A stretch of 5,089 bases of DNA. Origin: Vulcanimicrobiota bacterium (GTDB taxonomy: Bacteria; Eremiobacterota; Eremiobacteria; Baltobacterales; Baltobacteraceae). The notes under the pieces are model-generated. The model saw nothing but the letters and a program-made list of their open reading frames with translations, was not told the origin of the DNA and ran no database searches. Shown here piece by piece: positions 1 to 4,947 of this stretch (position 1 is its first letter; each line of letters starts with the position of its first letter). The stretch covers positions 1 through 5,089 of the forward strand of contig JAQBPL010000380.1 in the NCBI GenBank assembly GCA_028287545.1. The letters run 5' to 3'. Made by a program: the position numbers and the translations under genes.

Positions 1-1
1 C

Positions 2-514
2 GCAGAGCGCAACGGCGTCGCCGAAGCGACCGCAGACGTCACCGCAGCGAACGAAGCGCAAGCCGAAGTTGTCACCGGACTCGCCGCCGCGCTCGGACGC
101 GAAGTCTACACCTGGACGTCGCCGTACAACACGGACGTCGTCGTGCGCTTCCGCCGGCCGCGCGCCGGTACGGACGAGCTCGTAGCGCGCCTTCTCGGCG
201 ATCAGTCCGACATTCAATCGCTGGTGCGCCGCTACAAAGCGCTGCTCGCCATCACCGAACTCGACGGCAAGTCGGTCACCACCACAATGATGACCGACAC
301 GAAACTGCGCGTGCTGCGCGATCGCGTTGGCTTCGTCGGCCCGACCGATGACGACGTGTACGACGAAGCGGTGAACATGTACGTCACCGCCTACGAGATG
401 GCGATGTATCCCGAGCAGATCAAGGCCATCAGTGAAGCGCAGGGCATCGGGCTCTCGTCCGACGATATCAAGCGCATCTCGAAAAACACCGGACTCGAGC
501 GCCCAAAAGCCTAG
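2..514 (+). CDS. Tail assembly chaperone, zero-frame product (5' partial)
   Basis: The reading frame is open from the left edge, so the gene starts upstream; 170 residues are visible, ending at TAG 512-514. The GTG at 143 is an internal codon, because good protein sequence continues before it. The visible part has an Ala/Glu-rich helix (residues about 1-33), then a segment (about 37-60) with DVVVRFRRP, then a helical part with RRYKALLAITELDGKSV and an acidic all-helical C-terminus. A strand ending in an RRP-like motif followed by a helix and 'E-DGK' is typical of siphophage and myophage tail chaperones (lambda gpG type), which bind the tape measure before tube polymerisation and are absent from the virion. 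Position upstream of the tape measure and the slippery site at the 3' end support this more than sequence similarity does. Family assignment is inference from pattern and context; I cannot name a closer homologue. Confidence 0.8.
   Translation, partial: AERNGVAEATADVTAANEAQAEVVTGLAAALGREVYTWTSPYNTDVVVRFRRPRAGTDELVARLLGDQSDIQSLVRRYKALLAITELDGKSVTTTMMTDTKLRVLRDRVGFVGPTDDDVYDEAVNMYVTAYEMAMYPEQIKAISEAQGIGLSSDDIKRISKNTGLERPKA
502..508 (+). other. Programmed -1 ribosomal frameshift slippery heptamer
   Basis: The heptamer is C CCA AAA when divided by the zero frame (codons CCA 503-505 and AAA 506-508), which fits X XXY YYZ exactly. Slipping back one base gives CCC AAA, keeping tRNA pairing except at the wobble position in the P site. 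The zero-frame stop TAG (512-514) is only one codon further on. Both position and motif match the frameshift sites known in tail chaperone genes upstream of phage tape measures. Confidence 0.87.
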
Positions 515-684
515 CCCAATCGACGTACCTCAGTCAGGTCCTGTACCTGCTCGACCACGGCGTTCCGCACACGTGGATCGAGCAGATGGACGACGAGACG
601 ATGATCGGTTGGGTCTGGAACGCGCAGATCTACGACGGCCTCGAATGGTCCGATTCGCTCGGACACCCGGTGGAGAAAAAATGA
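508..684 (+). CDS. Tail chaperone -1 frameshift extension (gpG-T-like C-terminal domain)
   Basis: This 58-codon segment lies in the -1 frame relative to the chaperone and ends at TGA 682-684. That frame is open only from 436 and contains no ATG before 586, so the protein-like sequence before that ATG can only be made by frameshifting. Translated after the slip it begins SLAQSTYLSQ, includes LLDHGVPHTWIEQMDDETM, and ends GHPVEKK: balanced composition, several Trp and acidic residues, and unlike the Arg-rich shadow frames here. The fusion would have 169 visible residues of the zero-frame protein plus these 58. In lambda the T domain of gpG-T contacts the tail tube protein while the G part coats the tape measure; the same role is inferred here. 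The stop overlaps the next gene's start (ATGA at 681-684), so ribosomes finishing the fusion could re-initiate there. Confidence 0.85.
   Translation, partial: SLAQSTYLSQVLYLLDHGVPHTWIEQMDDETMIGWVWNAQIYDGLEWSDSLGHPVEKK
547..585 (+). promoter_or_regulatory. Candidate frameshift-stimulating RNA hairpin
   Basis: CTGCTCGACCACG (547-559) pairs with CGTGG (572-576) and TCGAGCAG (578-585). This gives a 13-bp stem with one bulged A at 577 and a 12-nt loop that could close further (GCG 560-562 with CGC 566-568). The stem lies within the extension and starts 38 nt after the slippery site, further than the usual 5-9 nt spacer. A small stem ACCT/AGGT (527-530 with 536-539) sits between them. The pairing is seen directly; a role in frameshifting is inference. 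Confidence 0.45.
672..675 (+). promoter_or_regulatory. Ribosome binding site deciding the start at 681
   Basis: GGAG, within GGTGGAG at 669-675, lies five A residues before the ATG at 681. It selects this start over the upstream in-frame ATG at 432, whose extra 83 residues are Arg/Pro/Ser-rich and out of frame with the real chaperone sequence. Confidence 0.8.
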
Positions 685-1121
685 CGTTTCGTGAATTCAG
701 TTCTCTCCGCACGTTTGCCGAGCACTCGCTCAAGATGGCGACGAAGGAAACGATTGCCGACCCGTTTGCGCGACGCGTCGTCAGCATCGATATTCTGGCT
801 ACGGCTCGGCACATGATCGGCCGGCCGGAATACTTCTCACCGCTCGCACAGAGCACCGTGAACGAACGCCTGCGGCTGGGCTATGTTCCGTACGCGACGC
901 TGCTGCGCTCGGGCAATTATGAGCGTTCGTTTGGGTGGACGCATGCCGGCCGGTTCACGTCCGTCGGGTCCACGTCGCCGCTCGCGGTCTTTCACGAACT
1001 CGGTGGCCGCGTTCCGGGGAAGCCGCCGAAGCGCTCTGTTCTCGTCGAACCGACGATCAAGCGCGACGTCATTCTCTTCGAGTTGTTCGCGAAGACCTAT
1101 TTCCTAGAGATCGGCGCTTAG
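681..1121 (+). CDS. Tail completion / HK97 gp10-like virion morphogenesis protein
   Basis: This 146-residue protein begins MTFREFSSLR. Its second half carries the signature order of HK97 gp10 and Mu gpG/P2 gpS-type proteins: LLRSGNYERSFGW (residues 74-86, the 'TG-LR-S' position), then SVGSTSPLAVFHELGG (94-109, the 'vGs..pYA.-hefG' position), then PPKRSVLVEPT (115-125, the 'PaRPFL' position). It ends in an amphipathic helix. Such proteins join or finish the head-proximal end of the tail tube. Length fits the family (about 110-160 residues). The start ATG overlaps the TGA of the frameshift extension, so translation is probably coupled. Its place between the chaperone and the tape measure is unusual; most phages carry this gene before the tail tube gene. 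The 3' end overlaps the opposing gene by 18 bases. Family recognition is from pattern only, with no alignment run. Confidence 0.72.
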   Translation: MTFREFSSLRTFAEHSLKMATKETIADPFARRVVSIDILATARHMIGRPEYFSPLAQSTVNERLRLGYVPYATLLRSGNYERSFGWTHAGRFTSVGSTSPLAVFHELGGRVPGKPPKRSVLVEPTIKRDVILFELFAKTYFLEIGA

Positions 1122-1622
1122 CTCGAGCGCGGCAACGTCGGCGTCTTCGGCGGCGGCCAGTAGGCGATCGCGCAGACGCTGCTCATCCATGATCGACTCC
1201 TCGACGGCCTGGCGCATCCCTTCGGCCTCTGTCGCGAGTGCGAAGTACGCATGCTGCGCGCTGCCGTAGAGATCGTAGCCCTCGAACCACTGATTGCGCC
1301 CAATTCCCTTGACGCGCACGTCCGCTGAGTCCGGATGCGATAGCTTGAAGCGGCACCCGTCGGGGTCGCGTGCAGTAACTCGAGCGCTGATGATGTTGCG
1401 TTCGTCGTACGACGTCAGGTACACGATCGCGCCCGCTTCCGGCCATTGATTTTCGGCCAGATCATCGAGCGTCAGTGGGGTTGGGATCACCACATCCCCG
1501 GCGTTGGCTGCTGCCACAAGGGCCGCACGAGCCAGGTCTTCCGGCACGGATGTCCGCTTAAGGGCTTCGTCGATTGCCTTCGTGGCGGCGGCGATCTGGT
1601 GGCGTGCTGGCTCCATCGTCAT
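1104..1622 (-). CDS. Unrecognised 172-aa protein, antisense within the tail operon (moron candidate)
   Basis: I do not recognise this protein. It starts at ATG 1622-1620 (a second ATG two codons later is possible) and stops at TAG 1106-1104. Residues about 5-41 form an Ala-rich helix. Residues 62-107 alternate in a way that suggests a small beta barrel (GAIVYLT, IISARVTARD, CRFKLSHP, VRVKGIGR). Then comes NQWFEGYDLYGSAQHAYFAL and an acidic Glu/Ala helix to the end (about 131-165). It has no signal peptide, no membrane segment and one Cys. It is acidic and sensible in composition, unlike the Arg-rich shadows. Six of ten Val codons are GTG and Leu is spread over CTG, CTC, CTA and CTT, whereas the flanking tail genes favour GTC and CTC. 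That, the orientation and its own promoter suggest acquired cargo expressed independently of the lytic operon. A role in lysogeny, superinfection exclusion or defence is speculation. Confidence 0.7.
   Translation of the reverse strand: MTMEPARHQIAAATKAIDEALKRTSVPEDLARAALVAAANAGDVVIPTPLTLDDLAENQWPEAGAIVYLTSYDERNIISARVTARDPDGCRFKLSHPDSADVRVKGIGRNQWFEGYDLYGSAQHAYFALATEAEGMRQAVEESIMDEQRLRDRLLAAAEDADVAALELSADL
1114..1130. other. Small inverted repeat at the convergent gene ends
   Basis: GCGCT (1114-1118) and AGCGC (1126-1130) are perfect inverted repeats around a 7-base spacer, spanning the stop codon of the tail completion gene and the last codons of the opposing gene. No T-run follows on either strand, so it is not a convincing intrinsic terminator. 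Rightward transcripts would be expected to read through to the tape measure gene. Confidence 0.3.
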
Positions 1623-1628
1623 CCGGCC

Positions 1629-1634
1629 ATTTTA
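1629..1634 (-). promoter_or_regulatory. Candidate -10 element giving a leaderless transcript for the antisense gene
   Basis: Read on the minus strand this is TAAAAT, five of six matches to TATAAT, in a locally AT-rich patch of otherwise GC-rich DNA. Six bases (GGCCGG) separate it from the A of the ATG at 1622, so transcription starting at the usual distance would begin at or next to the start codon. No good Shine-Dalgarno sequence is correctly spaced for that ATG, which agrees with leaderless translation. No TTGACA-like -35 box was found at 16-18 bp. Confidence 0.45.
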
Positions 1635-1642
1635 GCACTTTC

Positions 1643-1656
1643 CCGCCGACCGGCGG
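1643..1656. repeat. Perfect palindrome upstream of the antisense gene (candidate operator)
   Basis: CCGCCG-AC-CGGCGG is a perfect 6+6 inverted repeat with a 2-base centre. It lies 9 bases upstream of the candidate -10 of the minus-strand gene, where the spacer and -35 region would be, and ends 21 bases before the tape measure start. The centre is too short for a good hairpin loop and no T-run follows, so a dimeric protein-binding site is more likely than a terminator. GC-rich base composition makes a chance match possible. Confidence 0.35.
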
Positions 1657-1668
1657 ATAACTCGATTC

Positions 1669-1672
1669 GGAG
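1669..1672 (+). promoter_or_regulatory. Ribosome binding site for the tape measure gene (GTG start)
   Basis: GGAG lies five bases (ACGCC) before GTG at 1678. The next in-frame ATG codons, at 1714 and 1741, have no Shine-Dalgarno sequence before them, so the GTG is preferred. Confidence 0.75.
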
Positions 1673-1677
1673 ACGCC

Positions 1678-3987
1678 GTGGCAGCGAGCACCGCCTGGTC
1701 GATCCAAATTCGTATGAGCACGTCCTCGACCGCGCCGGCAATGTTCCGGCGCGTCGCTGCCGCGGCCGAAAAGGCCGGGGTCGCGGTCGAGGGAGCCGAC
1801 GAGAAGCTCACCGCCTACGGCGTATCCGCCGATCGCGCGGCCGAACAAGTCGGAGTGCTTACGGCTGAGAACAGCGCGCTCGCGCGTTCGTTCGTGGTCG
1901 CCGGCCGCTCGTCAAACGCGATGAACGGATCGCTTCTGAAGACCCCGAAGGCGGCGTCCGTCGCGAACAAGGCGCTCATCGGGATCGGCGTCACGTCCGC
2001 GATCGTGTTCGCCGTCGGGATCAAGGGCGCGTCAGATCTTCAGAACGCGACACTGCAGTCGGGCATCGCGCTGGGGCGCATGGGCGGTTCGCTCGATCAG
2101 ACGATGACGAAGATGAACGACTTCACGCAAGTCGCCTTCAACATGTCGAAGATCACCGGGCAGTCGCTGTCCGATTCGATGGGCGTCGTGATGAGCGGCG
2201 CAACGTCGGGACTCAATGCTGCGCAGATCAAATCCGCGTCGACGCCGGTCGCACAGTTCGGCGATTTGCTCAAGTACGGCAAAGATAAAATGGGGTACGA
2301 GCAATCAGCCGCGCTCGGTTTCGGGCTCGTCCACGACATGCGTCTCGGCCTATCGGGCAACGACAAGAAAAACGCCGACGACACCGCGTACGGGCTCGCG
2401 CGCATCGCGCAGCTCAGCTTCATGTCGCCGCACGGCGAGGCCGCGGTCACGACGCAGATTCGCCGGTTCGCGCCAGTGTTCGAAGGCATCTTACCCGGCA
2501 CTGAAAAGCAGAAAGCCGACACGATCGTCAAGACGGCCGCGTGGGTCGATCGCTTGGGCACGCTGCCATTCGCCGGCTCCGCGCTCTCGCAGCTGCTCAC
2601 GCAAATGGTGGACCCGCGTTCCGATCGCGTCCGCAAGTCGATGACGGACCTCGGCGTCTTCGCGCCCGGCCACATGAACGGCAAGAAGTTCGTCCTCGGC
2701 AAGAACAACTTCTGGGACGATCGGACGGGCACGTTTGACTACATGGGCGCCCTTCAGGGGATGGGCAAGAAGGTCGCCGATGCGCACGCCCAGGGGCTGA
2801 AAACTGGCCACGTCGGCGATGCCGTTATGGCCGTCTTCGGAAACACGCAAAACGCGCAGCGCATGATCTCCTCTCTCACGAGCAAAGAAGCGCAGCAAGC
2901 CTGGAAAAACGTCAACGCGCAGATGAGCGGCTTCGGCGCCGACCCCGTCGCGTGGATGGCGCAAGCCCAAACGCAAGTGATGGATACGCTCTCGGGTCAA
3001 GTCGGCATCCTCATCTCGAACTTGACCACGATGTCAACGCTGCTGACGAACAAACTCGTACCACCGCTGACCACAATCGCGAACTATCTGCAGAGCACGG
3101 TCGGGCGATTCGATCAAGCGCTGATCGACCACCCGCACATGGCGCAAATGGGCGGCATAGCGTTGCTCGTCGGCGGCATTGCGGGCATCCTCGCGTTGGT
3201 TAAAGCCGGACACAACGTCATCCACTTCTTCGCCTCGCTCGGCAAGAACCCGCACTTCGGCACCGTCATCAGTGAGGTGCCGGGCGGCGGTGGTGGCGTC
3301 GCGGGACGCGTCGGTGTCGCTGCCGCGGACGCTGCGAAATTGGCCGACCTTCCAATACTGCTAGGACTCCTCTCTAAGGCCGGAAAGGCGTTGCCGTTGC
3401 TCGCGAGCTTCGGATCGAAACTCATTCCCGTCGTCGGTGAACTCGGATTGCTCTACACGGCACTCCAGCTAATGGGCGTCGGCATCGATTGGTATATCAA
3501 CTTCTTTCACCTCAAGAAGTCGGAGCGCTACGGCGGACCGGCAGAGTCGTGGCGTGGCAAGCGCGTTGACACGCCCGATGCGCCGGTCGGCCTACCGGCG
3601 ATTCTCAAAGGGCCGCACGTGCTGGCTCCCGTCGGTCACGGTCCCTGGATCAAGTCGCCGTCGATCAGCGCCGCGGGCATCAAGGACATCAACGTCCCGA
3701 TTCTCCCCTCACTCGATCCGGTCAAGCCGCGCGGACGCTGGGATAAACCCGCGCCCGCACCACCGACCGAGGTCCGACACAGCGGCAAGATCACGGTCGC
3801 GCTCACGGGTTCGAGCCTCGCCAACATGTCATCGAAAGACAAGAACGAGCTCACCGATATGCTCTCGGAGAGACTCGCCGCCAAGGTCGCGCGCGAAACG
3901 GCCTACCCGTTCGGCGGTACGCAAACGGTCGCGACGGACAACCACGGCGGATCGAACTACCACAGCAGCTACGGGAGGGCGAAGTAG
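1678..3987 (+). CDS. Phage tail tape measure protein
   Basis: This 769-residue protein spans the growing tail tube, sets its length and is probably ejected on infection. Residues 1-80 are an Ala-rich helical start; 97-115 are hydrophobic (KALIGIGVTSAIVFAVGI). From about 116 to 460 it follows the TP901-core/PhageMin_Tail pattern: SDLQNATLQSGIALGRMGGS, then SLSDSMGVVMSGATSGLNAAQ, QLLTQMVDP, a GHVGDAVMAVFGNT segment (377-390) and VMDTLSGQVGILISNL (434-449), the typical 'tlsGql..l' motif before the membrane-like region. Hydrophobic stretches lie at 491-509 and 557-610; a GGGGG linker is at 536-540. The tail end (about 625-700) is Pro-rich, and the last 25 residues are rich in Gly, His, Ser and Tyr. 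No lysozyme, peptidase or transglycosylase motif was seen. The stop shares one base with the next start. At about 1.5 angstrom per residue the predicted tail is near 115 nm. Confidence 0.9.
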   Translation: MAASTAWSIQIRMSTSSTAPAMFRRVAAAAEKAGVAVEGADEKLTAYGVSADRAAEQVGVLTAENSALARSFVVAGRSSNAMNGSLLKTPKAASVANKALIGIGVTSAIVFAVGIKGASDLQNATLQSGIALGRMGGSLDQTMTKMNDFTQVAFNMSKITGQSLSDSMGVVMSGATSGLNAAQIKSASTPVAQFGDLLKYGKDKMGYEQSAALGFGLVHDMRLGLSGNDKKNADDTAYGLARIAQLSFMSPHGEAAVTTQIRRFAPVFEGILPGTEKQKADTIVKTAAWVDRLGTLPFAGSALSQLLTQMVDPRSDRVRKSMTDLGVFAPGHMNGKKFVLGKNNFWDDRTGTFDYMGALQGMGKKVADAHAQGLKTGHVGDAVMAVFGNTQNAQRMISSLTSKEAQQAWKNVNAQMSGFGADPVAWMAQAQTQVMDTLSGQVGILISNLTTMSTLLTNKLVPPLTTIANYLQSTVGRFDQALIDHPHMAQMGGIALLVGGIAGILALVKAGHNVIHFFASLGKNPHFGTVISEVPGGGGGVAGRVGVAAADAAKLADLPILLGLLSKAGKALPLLASFGSKLIPVVGELGLLYTALQLMGVGIDWYINFFHLKKSERYGGPAESWRGKRVDTPDAPVGLPAILKGPHVLAPVGHGPWIKSPSISAAGIKDINVPILPSLDPVKPRGRWDKPAPAPPTEVRHSGKITVALTGSSLANMSSKDKNELTDMLSERLAAKVARETAYPFGGTQTVATDNHGGSNYHSSYGRAK
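3973..3979 (+). promoter_or_regulatory. Ribosome binding site for the GTG start at 3987
   Basis: GGGAGGG lies within the last codons of the tape measure gene, seven bases before GTG 3987. This strong purine run supports a GTG start overlapping the preceding TAG by one base, with translational coupling. Confidence 0.75.
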
Positions 3988-4931
3988 TGGCATCCGTTCC
4001 TCCGCGCATCGGGCCAACACTCGGAGCACCGATCGCCGCGCAGCCACGGCTCGCGTCGCAGAAGTTCTCCTACAGCGGCATCGTGTTCGACTGGACGCAG
4101 TTCGAAACGCCCGAAATGTTCGAACTCTCGTGGCGCACCCTCGGCGGCGTCGAAGACATCCCGACCTCGAGCGGTCAGCCGGCGCAGCGCGTCGCGCAGA
4201 CCCTCGGCGTCGTGTTGAATACGATTAAGTTCGAGGCGTCGTTCATCGGGCCAAACGCGCTCACCAAGGCGCTCGCGATGGAGGCGCTGCAGCAGGCGCA
4301 GAACTCCGGGCCGTTCCAGTTCGGCGCGCGCACCATCCAGTGCACGATCTTCGCCTTCACGGAGAAGTACCGAACGATCAACGACATCACGTACGACGTC
4401 GAACTCGAGCCCACGATCGAGACGTCGAAGGGCGCGCCCGCTGGGGGCTCGACCGCGACCGCGGCGCTCAAGCAAAACCTCGCTTTGATCGCGAACTACC
4501 CGACGCCGCCGGCGCTCGCGCAACTCGATGCGGTCGTGCCGGCCATCACCGCGGCGAAGAACACGAAGTTCCCCGGCGCTGCGCTCGCTGACTTGCAAAA
4601 GCTCTCCACGACGTTCCAGTCCGCGAAGTCACAACTGAACACGCTGATGGCAGCAAAGTCCGGATCGACGCTCGCCGCCGACACGACAACGTTCCTCGCT
4701 GCGGCGGGGCTCGTCGGCCAACTCTCTACGGCCGTATCGACGATCAGTTCGTTCACCGGCGCGACCGGCACGAAGGTCGCGGTCGGGGGCTTGAACGCGT
4801 ACCAGATCGCGACGCGCTACACGGGCGACATCAACAACGTCGAAACGATCATGAGCGCAAACGGCATCCAAGACCCGTTCAACATCGGCGCAAAAGACAT
4901 CGTCATTCCGGCTATTCTCAAAGCAATCTAG
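3987..4931 (+). CDS. Tail/baseplate protein with gpU/DNA-circularisation-like N-terminus and LysM-like C-terminus
   Basis: The protein has 314 residues. Residues about 25-145 look like the beta-rich N-terminal region of P2 gpU, Mu DNA-circularisation and XkdP-type proteins: FDWTQFETPEMFELSWRTLG, then QTLGVVLNTIKFEASFIGPN, a helix (ALTKALAMEALQQAQNSG), then ARTIQCTIFAFTEKYRTIND and a closing YDVELEP strand. Residues 150-260 are Ala/Thr/Ser-rich helices of low complexity. Residues 268-310 resemble a LysM or gpX-type module: GLNAYQIATRYTGDINNVET, then ANGIQDPFNIGAKDIVIP, with the usual 'IA.-yGD...i...N-i-dP..i..G..i-IP' order. In myophages such proteins link the tube tip to the hub, and the LysM-like fold is not proof of peptidoglycan binding. 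The gene directly follows the tape measure and precedes a hub-like gene, as XkdP does in PBSX. Exact homologue unknown. Confidence 0.72.
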   Translation: MASVPPRIGPTLGAPIAAQPRLASQKFSYSGIVFDWTQFETPEMFELSWRTLGGVEDIPTSSGQPAQRVAQTLGVVLNTIKFEASFIGPNALTKALAMEALQQAQNSGPFQFGARTIQCTIFAFTEKYRTINDITYDVELEPTIETSKGAPAGGSTATAALKQNLALIANYPTPPALAQLDAVVPAITAAKNTKFPGAALADLQKLSTTFQSAKSQLNTLMAAKSGSTLAADTTTFLAAAGLVGQLSTAVSTISSFTGATGTKVAVGGLNAYQIATRYTGDINNVETIMSANGIQDPFNIGAKDIVIPAILKAI

Positions 4932-4947
4932 CCCGAAAGGTCCACCG

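Noticed and set aside
1..60. Short repeated ACCGCAG / GCGAACGAAGCGCA-type sequence at the left edge
   Set aside because: Explained by Ala/Glu-rich coding sequence of the chaperone; too short and degenerate to call a repeat element.
502..510. Sequencing or assembly error (a one-base change) explaining the switch of frame
   Set aside because: Possible, but the shift falls at a heptamer in exact X XXY YYZ register, in the gene class where programmed -1 frameshifting is the rule, with the zero-frame stop right behind it.
432..680. Upstream in-frame extension of the tail completion gene to ATG 432 (229-aa version)
   Set aside because: The extra 83 residues are Arg/Pro/Ser-rich and overlap better coding frames (chaperone and its -1 extension). 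The ATG at 681 has a good ribosome binding site and the 432 ATG does not.
1114..1130. Intrinsic terminator between the convergent genes
   Set aside because: The stem is only five pairs and no run of T follows on either strand.
1631..1677. Rightward promoter for the tape measure gene
   Set aside because: GATAAC at about 1656-1661 slightly resembles a -10 box, but no acceptable -35 is present and it overlaps the palindrome; expression by read-through is simpler.
1446..1868. Forward open frame of 140 codons opposite the cargo gene start and into the tape measure
   Set aside because: Arg/Gly-rich, compositionally a shadow, no ribosome binding site; it conflicts with both the minus-strand gene and the well-supported tape measure.
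2097..3000. Long minus-strand open frames (211 and 169 codons) within the tape measure gene
   Set aside because: They result from the GC-rich codon pattern of the plus-strand gene. Both are unusual in composition and have no convincing ribosome binding sites.
3554..4228. Forward open frame of 224 codons at the tape measure 3' end
   Set aside because: Arg/Ser-rich +1 frame shadow covering the tape measure end; no known pattern, no ribosome binding site. The tape measure frame is clearly coding to 3987.
3969..4598. Minus-strand open frame of 209 codons across the tape measure / LysM-protein junction
   Set aside because: Extremely Arg-rich (RRGDGRHDR-like throughout), a typical antisense shadow of GC-rich coding DNA.
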